Shown here: one piece after another, positions 53,511-62,678 of the stretch | Position numbering within the stretch: the first letter of the stretch is position 1 | Layout: every line of letters begins with the position of its first letter | NCBI RefSeq assembly: GCF_000292915.1 | Contig: NC_018513.1 | Coordinates: 434,001-498,000 of the forward strand | Origin: Burkholderia cepacia GG4 | GTDB taxonomy: Bacteria > Pseudomonadota > Gammaproteobacteria > Burkholderiales > Burkholderiaceae | Direction of reading: 5' to 3' | Length of the DNA stretch: 64,000 nt | Notes under the pieces: model-generated | What the model saw: only the letters and a program-made list of their open reading frames with translations | The model's database searches: none | What the model was told of the DNA's origin: nothing | Program-made: the position numbers and the translations under genes

Positions 53511-53997
53511 CGCGTGCAGAGGGCCGAGGGCCGCCACCGCGCGGCTTGCCTGGCAGCGCGTGACCGAATTACCGCGTGACGGATTGACCGGTTCATACCG
53601 TCACCGACCCGCAGTTACACCCGAATGCAAACCGGTTGCCCCGGCCGCATCCGATACCGTCGATCGGCGCCACTGCCGACCCTCCGTGGACCGTGCCACC
53701 GCCGCCCGCCGCCCGCCGCGCGACGAACCGCGTCGCCCGCATCCACTCGATCCTTACAGCACCGACCCGCTTTCGACGCTCGATTCGCCCCGGGTCAGCG
53801 CCGCGAGAGGCAAGCCTGGCGCGGGAAACGTTGTTCCCGGGCGACAATCGCGCGTTACCACGCATTTCAATTTCTTTCAGGGCGCGCACTGGTCTTATGA
53901 TTCAGCCCACATCGCGCGCGCCAAGAACGTTCGCGATCGCCACCCGGTTGCGCACGCGGCCGGCCATGAATGGAGACACCTACAAATAGGAAAGCTC
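53511..53997 (+). promoter_or_regulatory. 487-bp upstream region of the porin gene
   Basis: No gene-like frame is convincing here. A TATGAT -10 box (53896-53901) with TTCTTT 18 nt before it suggests a promoter near 53872-53901, giving a porin leader of about 90 nt. The rest is GC-rich and featureless to my reading. Confidence 0.4.
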
Positions 53998-55119
53998 ATG
54001 AAGCAGACCACCCGACTCGCAGCCATCGCAGGGGGCGCGGCCCTGGCCTTCGCCAGCCAGTACGCAGCAGCACAAAGCTCGGTCACGCTGTGGGGCGTCG
54101 CCGACGTCAGCGTCCGGTACCTGACCAACGCGAACGCCAAGAACGACGGCCTGCTGTCGATGACCAACGGCGCGATCACCAACAGCCGCTTCGGCATCTA
54201 CGGCACGGAAGACCTCGGCGGCGGCCTGAAGGCCCTGTTCAACCTCGAAAGCGGCGTGAACCTGCAGAACGGCGCATTCGCCGACAGCGGCCGCCTGTTC
54301 AACCGCGCAGCGTACGTCGGCCTGCAGAGCCCGTACGGCACGGTGACCCTCGGCCGCCAGAAGACCCCGCTGTTCGACCTGCTGTCGGACACCTACGATC
54401 CGCTGACGGTCGGCAACTACCTCGAAAACGCGTGGCTGCCGGTCGCGCTGGGTGGCGGCCTGTATGCGGACAACCAGATCAAGTACACCGGCAAGTTCGC
54501 GGGCCTGACCGCGAAGGCGATGTACTCGACGGGCACCAATTACGAATCGACCGGCGCGGGCGGCTTCTCGGGCCAGATCCCGGGCTCGCTCGGCAAGGGC
54601 AATGCCTGGGGCGTGTCGCTGTCGTACGTGATGGGGCCGCTCAGCATCGCGGCCGGCGCGCAGCAGAACAGCGACAACTCCGCACGCAAGCAGACCATCT
54701 ACCACGCAAACGTCGTGTACGCGTTCAGCAAGGCGAAGGTCTACGCGGGCTACCTGCGCTCGAAGGACGACACCGGTTTCGTCGACAGCCTGCTCGCGCA
54801 GCAGTCGATTCCGGTCGCGAAGGGTACCGGCCGGATCGACGACGGTCCGTTCGCGGGCGTGAGCTGGCAGGTCAGCACGCCGCTGACGCTGACGGGCGCG
54901 TTCTACTACGACCACATGCGCAACGCGATGACCACCAACGGCACGCTCGCGAGCGGCAACCGCTACGCGATCGTCGGCATCGCCGAATACGCGCTCAGCA
55001 AGCGCACGGAAGTTTACGGCACCGTCGACTTCAACAAGACGAACGGCGCGGCGAACGTCGAGCTGCCGGGTCGCAGCAACCAGACCGGCATCGCGATCGG
55101 CCTGCGCAATATCTTCTGA
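53998..55119 (+). CDS. General outer-membrane porin (OmpC/Omp38 type)
   Basis: A 373-residue Gram-negative porin. The signal peptide ends SQYAAAQ, and the mature protein begins SSVTLWGVADVSVRYLTNAN, then NSRFGIYGTEDLGGGLKALF, both typical of Burkholderia porin_4 proteins. The final strand ends in phenylalanine (AIGLRNIF), as needed for barrel assembly. It should form a trimeric 16-strand channel for small solutes. A strong intrinsic terminator follows. The ATG at 53998 is preceded by AATAGGAAAGCTC. Confidence 0.93.
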   Translation: MKQTTRLAAIAGGAALAFASQYAAAQSSVTLWGVADVSVRYLTNANAKNDGLLSMTNGAITNSRFGIYGTEDLGGGLKALFNLESGVNLQNGAFADSGRLFNRAAYVGLQSPYGTVTLGRQKTPLFDLLSDTYDPLTVGNYLENAWLPVALGGGLYADNQIKYTGKFAGLTAKAMYSTGTNYESTGAGGFSGQIPGSLGKGNAWGVSLSYVMGPLSIAAGAQQNSDNSARKQTIYHANVVYAFSKAKVYAGYLRSKDDTGFVDSLLAQQSIPVAKGTGRIDDGPFAGVSWQVSTPLTLTGAFYYDHMRNAMTTNGTLASGNRYAIVGIAEYALSKRTEVYGTVDFNKTNGAANVELPGRSNQTGIAIGLRNIF

Positions 55120-55165
55120 CGAACGTCGGCACGCGTGCACCGGCCTCGGCTCGGCGCGCATCGAA

Positions 55166-55192
55166 GAGGCTCCCGCGGGAGCCTCTTTTTTT
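55166..55192 (+). terminator. Intrinsic terminator of the porin gene
   Basis: GAGGCTCCC (55166-55174) pairs with GGGAGCCTC (55177-55185), followed by seven Ts. Confidence 0.92.
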
Positions 55193-55417
55193 CGTCACGC
55201 GACCTTCATGCGCGCGGCCGACTATTCAGCGATCGCTCCATCAGGAAAGGCCCGGCCGTAAGGGTTCCGTCGGCATGACAGAACATACTTTGACAGTGCG
55301 CGCCCGGTGTTTCCGCTACGCTGCGTGCATGGTCCGCCGTGTGTCGCAATGGGCACGCGCGGGCGTCGTTCCGGAGTGCGCGTCGTGCACGGCCGGCCTG
55401 GTGCGTAACTTGTGTAT

Positions 55418-55452
55418 CCGGTGATGACAGACACGGTCTGCCGGTTTTTTTT
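55418..55452 (+). terminator. Intrinsic terminator in the porin / small-protein gap
   Basis: CAGAC-ACG-GTCTG (55428-55440) lies within a CCGG...CCGG outer pair (55418-55421 and 55441-55444) and is followed by eight Ts. No gene lies between the porin terminator and this one, so it may end a short RNA starting near 55320. A TTGACA at 55290 is the only -35 candidate, but its best -10 partner (TACGCT, 55317) is 21 nt away, which is too far to be convincing. The rest of 55193-55494 is empty. Confidence 0.6.
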
Positions 55453-55494
55453 CGTGGGACGATGCGCTCACGATTTTCTTGAAAGGGGATGACG

Positions 55495-55719
55495 ATGGGT
55501 ATCCTGAACACCGTGGGTGAAATCGCTGGCGCAGTGGCAGCCGTCGAGGCGGCCGAGAAGGTCGATCCGGATGCGGGCCTGCTGACCAAGGCGGCGGCAG
55601 CCGTCGCCGGCTTCAAGGGCGCCGAGGCGATCGAAGGCATGCTCGAGAAGAAGGAAGAGCAGCCGCAGCAGGCTGACGACACGCAGGCGACGGACGGCAG
55701 CGACACGTCGCAGGCCTGA
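55495..55719 (+). CDS. Small Ala/Glu-rich protein of unknown function
   Basis: A 74-residue acidic protein with no signal peptide. The first 50 residues are helical and Ala-rich (LNTVGEIAGAVAAVEAAEK, then LLTKAAAAVAGFKGAEAIEG), and the last 20 are polar and disordered (QPQQADDTQATDGSDTSQA). I do not recognise the family. The start at 55495 is chosen because GAAAGGGG lies at the right distance; an ATG 6 nt upstream overlaps that site. It is flanked by terminators on both sides, so it is an independent unit. Confidence 0.65.
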   Translation: MGILNTVGEIAGAVAAVEAAEKVDPDAGLLTKAAAAVAGFKGAEAIEGMLEKKEEQPQQADDTQATDGSDTSQA

Positions 55720-55843
55720 GCATGGCGGCTGGTCCCGCCGCGGGTGCGCCGTTCGCGCGCCCGGGCGGACCGGTGCCGCGCGGCCGGCAGGCCGGGCATG
55801 TGGTCGATCGGTGACGCATGGCACACCCGGCAGCTGGTTTGAC

Positions 55844-55874
55844 CGGCGAGAGGCGACGTCTCTCGCCGTTTTTT
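55844..55874 (+). terminator. Intrinsic terminator of the small-protein gene
   Basis: CGGCGAGAG (55844-55852) pairs with CTCTCGCCG (55860-55868), followed by six Ts. Confidence 0.9.
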
Positions 55875-55963
55875 ATGGGGCGCGTGTGCTGCGGCGCCAC
55901 GTCCCGCACGAATTCCGGAATCTTGCTATCGTGCCGTCATCCGAACTGCGATGAGGGCTTGCG

Positions 55964-57319
55964 ATGGATTTCGACTACGACCTGTTCGTCATCGGGGCCG
56001 GCTCCGGCGGCGTGAGGCTCGCCCGGATGTCGGCGTCATACGGTGCACGCGTCGGCATAGCGGAACAGGAGCAGATCGGCGGCACCTGCGTGCTGCGCGG
56101 CTGCATCCCGAAGAAGCTGCTCGTCTACGCATCGCACTATCCGCACGAGCTCGAGGACGCGCAGGGCTTCGGCTGGCGCTTCGGCGCCGGCACGCTCGAC
56201 TGGTCCGCGCTGATCGCCGCGAAGGATCGCGAGATCAACCGGCTCAGCGACATCTACATCAACCTGCTGCGGCAATCGGGCGTCGACATGCACGCGGGGC
56301 GAGCGACGCTGGTCGACGCGCATACGGTCGCGATCGGCGGCCGCACGATCCGCGCGCGCCACATCGCGATCGCGACCGGCTCGCGGCCGGTGCTGCCGCA
56401 CCGTCCCGGCATCGAGCATGCGATCACGTCGCGCGAGGCGTTGTCGCTCGGGACGTGCCCCAAGCGCATCGCGGTGGTCGGCGGCGGTTATATCGCGGTC
56501 GAGTTCGCGGGCATCTTCAACGGCTTCGGCAGCCACGTCGACCTGTTCTATCGCGGCGAGAAGATCCTGCGCGGCTTCGACGACGACGTGCGGCAATTCC
56601 TGACCGACGAGATGACGAAGCAGGGCGTCACGATCCACGCGCGCTCGGTGGTCGAGTCGATCGAGCGCGCGGACGACGGCACGCTGTCCGTGCGTGTCGG
56701 CGATGCGCGGCACGGGCCCTACGACGCGGTGCTCTATGCGACCGGCCGCGTGCCGAACGTGGACGGGCTCGGGCTCGAACAGGCGGGTGTCATGCTCGAC
56801 GCACGCGGCGCGATCGCCGTCGATGCGTATTCGGCGACGTCGGTGCCTTCGATCCATGCGATCGGCGACGTCACGTCGCGGCCGCAGCTCACGCCGGTGG
56901 CGACACGCGACGGCGGGCTGCTTGCGCGGACGCTGTTCGGCGGGTCGCGCGTCGCGGCCGATCATGAATGGGTGCCGTCGGCCGTGTTCAGCCAGCCCGA
57001 GGTCGCGACGGTCGGCCTGACCGAGGCCGATGCGCGTCGCGTGCACGCCGACCTCGACATCTACCGCACGTCGTTCAAGGCGTTGCGCCACACGCTGTCG
57101 GGCCGCGACGAGCGCACGATGATGAAGCTCGTCGTCGCGCGCGACAGCCAGCGCGTGATCGGTGCGCACATGGTCGGCCGCGATGCGGGCGAGATCATCC
57201 AGGGCATCGCGATCGCGATTCGCGCGGGCGCGACGAAGGCGCAGTTCGACGACACGATCGGCATCCACCCGACCGCGGCCGAGGAATTCGTGACGATGCG
57301 GCAGAAGGTGGCGGACTAG
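55964..57319 (+). CDS. gor: Glutathione-disulfide reductase
   Basis: A 451-residue FAD- and NADPH-dependent enzyme that keeps glutathione reduced in the cytosol. The FAD motif VIGAGSGGVRLAR is at residues 9-21, the redox-active disulfide is C42/C47 in GGTCVLRGCIPKK, and the C-terminal catalytic His is H435 in IHPTAAEE. The NADPH motif VVGGGYIAVEFAGIFNGFG is mid-protein. Length matches E. coli Gor (450). The ATG at 55964 starts MDFDYDLFVIG. It ends before a bidirectional terminator facing the PuuB-like genes. Confidence 0.94.
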   Translation: MDFDYDLFVIGAGSGGVRLARMSASYGARVGIAEQEQIGGTCVLRGCIPKKLLVYASHYPHELEDAQGFGWRFGAGTLDWSALIAAKDREINRLSDIYINLLRQSGVDMHAGRATLVDAHTVAIGGRTIRARHIAIATGSRPVLPHRPGIEHAITSREALSLGTCPKRIAVVGGGYIAVEFAGIFNGFGSHVDLFYRGEKILRGFDDDVRQFLTDEMTKQGVTIHARSVVESIERADDGTLSVRVGDARHGPYDAVLYATGRVPNVDGLGLEQAGVMLDARGAIAVDAYSATSVPSIHAIGDVTSRPQLTPVATRDGGLLARTLFGGSRVAADHEWVPSAVFSQPEVATVGLTEADARRVHADLDIYRTSFKALRHTLSGRDERTMMKLVVARDSQRVIGAHMVGRDAGEIIQGIAIAIRAGATKAQFDDTIGIHPTAAEEFVTMRQKVAD

Positions 57320-57355
57320 CGAGGGCGGCACGCAGCCGCGCTACACGAGAGCCGC

Positions 57356-57382
57356 ACGGCCGCGCTTGACGCGGCCGTTTTT
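57356..57382. terminator. Terminator between gor and the PuuB-like genes
   Basis: ACGGCCGCG (57356-57364) pairs with CGCGGCCGT (57370-57378), followed by five Ts on the + strand. Convergent genes end on both sides, so it may serve the leftward cluster as well. Confidence 0.8.
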
Positions 57383-57400
57383 CATTGGCGCGTATGGCGC

Positions 57401-58702
57401 TCAGTGCACGCCGAACGCGTCGAGCATCCGGTACCAGCTCATCGCGAGCACCAGCGCCGGCGTGCGCAGCGTCGCGCCGCCCGGGAAGTCGCGATGGCGG
57501 ATCCTGTCGAACAGGTCGAAGCGGCTCGACTGTCCGTCGATCGCCTCGGCGATCAGCTTGCCCGCGAGCGCGGTCGTGTTCACGCCGTGCCCCGAGAATC
57601 CCTGCGCGAAGTACATCGTCGGCGCGACACGGCCGAAGTGCGGTGCGCGGTTCATCGTGATGTCGACGAAGCCACCCCATGCATAGTCGACCTTCACGTC
57701 CGCGAGCTGCGGGAACGTCTTGAGCATGTCCGCGCGCATTGCCGCCGCGAGATCGCGCGGCTGCCGCGTCGAATAGCTGACCTTGCCGCCCCACACGAGC
57801 CGCGTGTCGGGCGCCGGCCGGAAATAATCGAGCACGAAGCGGCTGTCGCAGATCGCCGCGCGCGCGGGCATCAGCGCGGCGGCGCGCGCGTCGCCGAGCG
57901 GCTCGGTCGCGATCACGTAGGTGCCGACCGGCATGATCTTCTTCGATAGCGCGGGCGCGAGCGTGCCGACGTAGGTGTTGCATGCGAGCACGACGAAGCG
58001 TGCCCGCACCTGTCCCTGGCCGGTTTCGACGACGTGGCCGCCCGAGACGTCGCGCACGCGGGTCACACAGCTGTCCTCGTGGATGCGCACGCCTGCGTCG
58101 GTTGCCGCACGCGCGAGGCCGAGCGTGTAGTTGAGCGGATGCAGGTGGCCGCTGTCCGGATCGTACAGGCCGCCGCAATAGCGCGCCGACTGCACGTAGT
58201 CGCCGAGTTCGTCGGCTTCGACGAAGTGGAAACGGTCGTAGCCGAAGCGCTTCGCGGCCTCGTCGCGCCAGCGCTTGAGCGAATCGGCATCGCGCTCGGT
58301 GTTCGCGGCGGTCAGGTAGCCGGGCACCAGCGCGCAGTCGATGTCGTGCCGTGCGATCCGTGACTTCACGAGCGACAACGTTTCGAGCCCCATGTCCCAG
58401 ATCCGCTTCACGTCGCCTTCGGGCATGAAGTTGCCGAACGTATCGATGTCGCACGCAAAGCCGCCGATCAACTGGCCGCCGTTGCGCCCGCTCGCCGCCC
58501 ATCCGACCCGCGACGCCTCGAGCACGGTCACCGAATGGCCGCGCTCGGCGAGGTTGAGCGCGGCGGACAGGCCCGTGAGGCCCGCGCCGATCACGCACAC
58601 GTCGGCGTCGGTCGTGCCGGCGAGCGGCGCGTGGCGGGTCGTATCGTTGGCGGTCGCCGCGTAGTACGACGCGACGTGCGGCTGGTTGGCGAATGTCTGC
58701 AT
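57401..58702 (-). CDS. PuuB-like FAD oxidoreductase, copy 1
   Basis: A 433-residue DAO-fold flavoprotein resembling gamma-glutamylputrescine oxidase (PuuB/OrdL). The dinucleotide motif GAGLTGLSAALNLAERG is at residues 39-55, followed by VGWAASGRNGGQLIGGF. The C-terminal block DYAWGGFVDITMNRAPHFG then YFAQGFSGHGVNTTALAG is typical. It probably oxidises a polyamine or gamma-glutamyl-amine. It lies directly after a paralogue (25-nt gap) in a leftward cluster with potG/H/I, supporting polyamine use. Confidence 0.85.
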   Translation of the reverse strand: MQTFANQPHVASYYAATANDTTRHAPLAGTTDADVCVIGAGLTGLSAALNLAERGHSVTVLEASRVGWAASGRNGGQLIGGFACDIDTFGNFMPEGDVKRIWDMGLETLSLVKSRIARHDIDCALVPGYLTAANTERDADSLKRWRDEAAKRFGYDRFHFVEADELGDYVQSARYCGGLYDPDSGHLHPLNYTLGLARAATDAGVRIHEDSCVTRVRDVSGGHVVETGQGQVRARFVVLACNTYVGTLAPALSKKIMPVGTYVIATEPLGDARAAALMPARAAICDSRFVLDYFRPAPDTRLVWGGKVSYSTRQPRDLAAAMRADMLKTFPQLADVKVDYAWGGFVDITMNRAPHFGRVAPTMYFAQGFSGHGVNTTALAGKLIAEAIDGQSSRFDLFDRIRHRDFPGGATLRTPALVLAMSWYRMLDAFGVH

Positions 58703-58727
58703 GATCAGTAGAACGGAGAAAGGGGGC

Positions 58728-60032
58728 TCAGAACAGCTCGCGCACGCGGTGGTACAGCATCCCGAGTTCGAGCGCCGGCTGCCGCCATGCGTCGCCGCCG
58801 GGAAAGCGCCGGTGGCGCAGCCGTGCGAACAGGTCGAACGCGCGCGTGTCGCCCGCGATCGCGGCGGCGATCGTGCGCCCGGCGATCCCGGTCAGCGCGA
58901 CGCCGTGTCCGCTGAAGCCCTGGACGTAGAAGAAGTTCGGATCGAGCGCGCCAAAGTCCGGCGCGCGGTTGCGCGTGACGTCGACGAAGCCGCCCCACGC
59001 GTGGTCGACACGCACGTCGGCGAGTTGCGGGAACACGCCGACCATGCGCTGCCGGATCGTTTCGGCGAGCGTGTCGGGCGAGGCGCCGGCCGAGTTCGCG
59101 CGGCCGCCGAACAGCATCCGGTGGTCGGCCGACAGCCGGAAGTAGTCGAGGAAGAAGTTGTTGTCGCACACGGCTTCGCGCTGCGCGATCAGCGCGTCGG
59201 CGCGCGCGCGGCCGAGCGGTTCGGTCGCGATGATGTACGACGCGATCGGCGCGATGCGCGCGGCGGTCGCGGCGGGCAAGATGCCGCCGGGGCCCGCGTT
59301 GCAGCACGACACGACGAAGCGGCAGCGCACTTCGCCCGACGGCGTGCGCACGACCGGCCGTGCGCCGCGCACGACGTCGAGCGCGGGGGTATGCGCATGG
59401 AGCGCGACGCCTTCGCGGCGCGCGGCCTCGGCGAGGCCGAGGCAATACTTGAGCGGATGCAGGTGGCCCGACAGCGGATCGTAGACGCCTGCCAGATAAC
59501 GGGACGATGCGATCCGCGCGCGAATCTCGCCGGTATCGAGCCACGCCAGCGACGGATGACCCCAGCGCGACGTCGCGGCCTCCATCCACGTGCGCAGGTC
59601 GTCGATGCGGCGCGACTTCGTCGCGACCGTCAGGTAGCCGCGCGTGAAGTCGCAGTCGATCCCATAGCGTGCGATCCGCTCGGCGATCAGCGCGACGCCG
59701 TCGAGCGACAGCGACCACGCGGCGCGCGCGCCGCCGGCGCCGAGCTGCCGCTCGATCACCTCGTCCTTCGCGAAGCCCGTGATCGCCTGGCCGCCGTTGC
59801 GGCCCGACGCGCCCCAGCCGGGGCGGTGCGCGTCGATCGCGGCGACCGACAGCCCGCGTGCGCGGCAGTCGAGCGCCGTCGACAGGCCCGCGAAGCCCGC
59901 GCCGATCACGCACACGTCGACGTCGATCGCATCGTCGAGCACAGGGTCGTCGACCACGGGGCGCGTGGCGGTTGCTTCGTAGTACGAGTCGCGCGCGAGC
60001 GCATCGGCGCGCTGGGTGAAAGACTGCGTCAT
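58728..60032 (-). CDS. PuuB-like FAD oxidoreductase, copy 2
   Basis: A 434-residue paralogue of the neighbouring enzyme. The FAD motif GAGFAGLSTALDCRARG starts at residue 44, then PGWGASGRNGGQAITGF. The C-terminal HAWGGFVDVTRNRAPDFG and FYVQGFSGHGVALTGIAG align with copy 1 block by block. The divergence between the two suggests different substrates. I chose the ATG at 60032 (MTQSFTQRAD); the frame continues to 60113 without added family sequence. Confidence 0.85.
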   Translation of the reverse strand: MTQSFTQRADALARDSYYEATATRPVVDDPVLDDAIDVDVCVIGAGFAGLSTALDCRARGLSVAAIDAHRPGWGASGRNGGQAITGFAKDEVIERQLGAGGARAAWSLSLDGVALIAERIARYGIDCDFTRGYLTVATKSRRIDDLRTWMEAATSRWGHPSLAWLDTGEIRARIASSRYLAGVYDPLSGHLHPLKYCLGLAEAARREGVALHAHTPALDVVRGARPVVRTPSGEVRCRFVVSCCNAGPGGILPAATAARIAPIASYIIATEPLGRARADALIAQREAVCDNNFFLDYFRLSADHRMLFGGRANSAGASPDTLAETIRQRMVGVFPQLADVRVDHAWGGFVDVTRNRAPDFGALDPNFFYVQGFSGHGVALTGIAGRTIAAAIAGDTRAFDLFARLRHRRFPGGDAWRQPALELGMLYHRVRELF

Positions 60033-60144
60033 CAAACCGACTCCGTCGAAGACGGCCGGCGCCGGTGCGCGCTGCACCGCCATCCGGCCGGGTGAAACGG
60101 CGCGGGACGCCATGATTGCGGCACGGCGTCCCGCGCGGCCCGCA

Positions 60145-61737
60145 TCAGAACGAATAGATGAACTGCGTCGCGAGCAGGTCGTTGGACTTGCCGTACGAAC
60201 CGTCGTTGCGCAGGAACACCTTGTTGTTCGCCCAATCGTGCCGGTATTCGACCTTCACGGTGATCTGCTGGGTCGGATAGAACAGCAGGTCGAGCGCGAC
60301 GTCCTGACGGATCGCGCCCTTGCACTCGAAGCCCAGGCCGCCGCCGGCCTTCGACTGCGCGAGGCAGTCCGCGTCGACGCCGAAGCCGTTGCTCGGATCC
60401 ATCCCGTTGCCGTTCAGCGCGATGCCGCCACCGCCGCCACCGTTCTTCGAGTTGGCGAGCAGGTCGTAGCGCAGCGTCACGCCCATGCGGCCGACCACCG
60501 GCGCGTTGAACTTGCGGTGCGCGAGCAGCGACAGGCCGTACCACTGCGCCAGCCCGCCGTTGTACGCCGCATGCTGCTGCTGGCCGTAGTCGACTTCCGC
60601 GTTGTACTGAATGTCGGCGAGCGTGTAGGTCGCGTCGAGTTCGCCGAAGAAGAACGAACCGTATGCGCTCGGGGCCGCACCACCCGGGCCGTAGTTGACA
60701 CCGATCTGTTGGCCGGTTACCGGGTCGGTCACTGCGGCTGACGACAGAGTCTGTCTCCCGATGTTGAACGAGCCGCCAATATCGAGCGCGCTCGACCACG
60801 TGTAGTCCGCGCGCGCGGTGAAGGTCGGCACCTTGTTGCTGGTGGTGATCGGATCGCCCAGCGCATTCACGCCCTTCTGCGTGACCGAACCATACGTGCG
60901 GTACTGCTCGTTGCCGAGGAAGAACTTCCACGCCCAGTTGCCCTTCGTGTAGTTCGCGCCGACGCCGACGTAGCTGCCCGGATCCGAGAAGTCGTACAGC
61001 AGGTTGTGCGTGAGCGTGAGCATCTGGTTCGACTGCTGCACCTCGTAGCCGCCGAAGCTCGGGATCAGGCCGGCGACGAGCGTCGTCTCGGCGGTGATCG
61101 GCACGTTGACGACTGCGGTGTTCAGCAGGTTGTCGGTGATCGAGCCGCGCGAGTTCTGCAGCAGCGTGATGCCGTTGCCGCGGTTCGGCATCAGCGTGAT
61201 TTCCGCCGACGGCGCCATCGGGCCGACGCCGAACGTCTTCTTGATGTCGAGGTAGAGATCGCCGAACGTGCTGTTGAAGTAGTTGTACGCGTTCTCGTGG
61301 TTCGCGAACAGGAACGACGACGTGCCGGCCGCGCGGTTGTAGATGTAGGTCGGGTCGATGTAGCCCGTCACCGACAGGCCCGCGAGCGGCCCGGTGTTGG
61401 CCGCGTCCGTCAGCGAGTCGACCTTCAGCTGCTGGTTCGCGATCTGCTGCTTCATTTCGCTGACTTCGTCGTTGGTCAGCGCGGCCTGGGCACGGCCGTA
61501 ATCCGGCGAGGACGGATCGGCGGCCACGATGACCGGCTTGGTCGCGGCCGTCGCGCCGGCCTGGACCACCGGCGCGCCGCCGGGCTTCGCGGCGAGCTGC
61601 GCCTGCATGGCCTTCATCTGCTTCTGCAGCGCGGCGACCTGCGCCTGCAGCGCCTTGATCTCGGCGGAAGTCGAGTCGGCCAGCGCGATGCCCGGCAGCG
61701 CGCCGGCCACCAGCAGGCAGATCAGTTTCTTCTTCAT
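60145..61737 (-). CDS. DUF3138 outer-membrane porin-like protein
   Basis: A 530-residue exported protein. The signal peptide (MKKKLICLLVAGALPGIALA) is followed by a short coiled coil (SAEIKALQAQVAALQKQMKA, residues about 23-50), then a beta-barrel-like region with alternating aromatic strands, and a terminal Phe (FIYSF). It resembles DUF3138 proteins, which I remember as common in Burkholderia near polyamine/amino-acid ABC genes. It is probably an outer-membrane channel for the substrate taken up by the Pot transporter. The ATG at 61737 gives a clean signal peptide. Confidence 0.8.
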   Translation of the reverse strand: MKKKLICLLVAGALPGIALADSTSAEIKALQAQVAALQKQMKAMQAQLAAKPGGAPVVQAGATAATKPVIVAADPSSPDYGRAQAALTNDEVSEMKQQIANQQLKVDSLTDAANTGPLAGLSVTGYIDPTYIYNRAAGTSSFLFANHENAYNYFNSTFGDLYLDIKKTFGVGPMAPSAEITLMPNRGNGITLLQNSRGSITDNLLNTAVVNVPITAETTLVAGLIPSFGGYEVQQSNQMLTLTHNLLYDFSDPGSYVGVGANYTKGNWAWKFFLGNEQYRTYGSVTQKGVNALGDPITTSNKVPTFTARADYTWSSALDIGGSFNIGRQTLSSAAVTDPVTGQQIGVNYGPGGAAPSAYGSFFFGELDATYTLADIQYNAEVDYGQQQHAAYNGGLAQWYGLSLLAHRKFNAPVVGRMGVTLRYDLLANSKNGGGGGGIALNGNGMDPSNGFGVDADCLAQSKAGGGLGFECKGAIRQDVALDLLFYPTQQITVKVEYRHDWANNKVFLRNDGSYGKSNDLLATQFIYSF

Positions 61738-61838
61738 TGCGGATTCTCCTTGTCGTGTGCCTGTCAATGTGCGATCGGTTTGCGCGCCGCATCGTGCGGC
61801 GCGCGGGTCTTGTTATCGAGGGATGGGGAAGAGGGGAT

Positions 61839-62678
61839 TCAAGCCGCCGCGAACGCCGCCTTCATGTCGGCCACACGACGCCGCTCGCGCGCGATCATCA
61901 TCTGGTTCACGACGATCACGCCGATCGTCACCGCGGTGATGAACAGCGTCGCCAGCGCATTCATCTCCGGGTTCAGCCCGAGCCGCACGCGCGAGAACAC
62001 CACCAGCGGCAGCGTCGTCGAACCCGGCCCCGACAGGAACGCCGACAGCACCAGGTCGTCGATCGACAGCGTGAACGACAGCAGCCACCCGGACAGCAGC
62101 GCCTGCGAGATCAGCGGCAGCGTCACCACGAAGAACACCTTCAGCGGCGTTGCGCCCAGATCCAGCGCCGCCTCCTCCAGCGACTTGTTCATCTCCTTCA
62201 CGCGCGACTGCACGATGATCGCCACGTACGACACGCATAGAATCACGTGGCCGATCCAGATCGTCACCATCCCGCGACCCTTCGGCCAGCCGAACATCTG
62301 CTCCAGCGCAACGAACAGCAGCAGCAGCGAGATCCCCTGGATCACCTCCGGAATCACCAGCGGCGCGTTGATCATCCCCGTGTACAGCGTGAAGCCCTTG
62401 AAGCGGCCGAAGCGCGCGAGCACGAAGCCCGCCCACGTGCCGATCACGACCGACGCGGTCGCCGTCAGCAGGCCGATCTTCAGCGACAGCCACGCGGCCG
62501 TCAGCAGCTCGTCGTCCTGCCACAGCGCCGCGTACCACTTCAGCGAGAAGCCCGACCACACCGTCACCAGCTTCGACTCGTTGAACGAGTACACGACCAG
62601 GCTGATGATCGGGATGTACAGGAACAGGAAGCCGAAGGCGAGAACGCCCGTCGACAGCGGTTTGCTCGGCTTGATCAT
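61839..62678 (-). CDS. potI: Putrescine/spermidine ABC permease PotI-like
   Basis: A 279-residue inner-membrane permease. It starts LSTGVLAFGFLFLYIPIISL and has the EAA loop LEEAALDLGATPLKVFFVVT near residue 167. The six hydrophobic segments and short C-terminal tail match PotI. It works with PotH and PotG. Its start overlaps the potH stop (ATGA). A DUF3138 porin gene follows after 101 nt. Confidence 0.9.
   Translation of the reverse strand: MIKPSKPLSTGVLAFGFLFLYIPIISLVVYSFNESKLVTVWSGFSLKWYAALWQDDELLTAAWLSLKIGLLTATASVVIGTWAGFVLARFGRFKGFTLYTGMINAPLVIPEVIQGISLLLLFVALEQMFGWPKGRGMVTIWIGHVILCVSYVAIIVQSRVKEMNKSLEEAALDLGATPLKVFFVVTLPLISQALLSGWLLSFTLSIDDLVLSAFLSGPGSTTLPLVVFSRVRLGLNPEMNALATLFITAVTIGVIVVNQMMIARERRRVADMKAAFAAA

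Noticed and set aside
55283..55322. A sigma70 promoter from TTGACA at 55290
   Set aside because: The best -10 (TACGCT at 55317) is 21 nt away, too far for a normal promoter; kept only as a weak hint.
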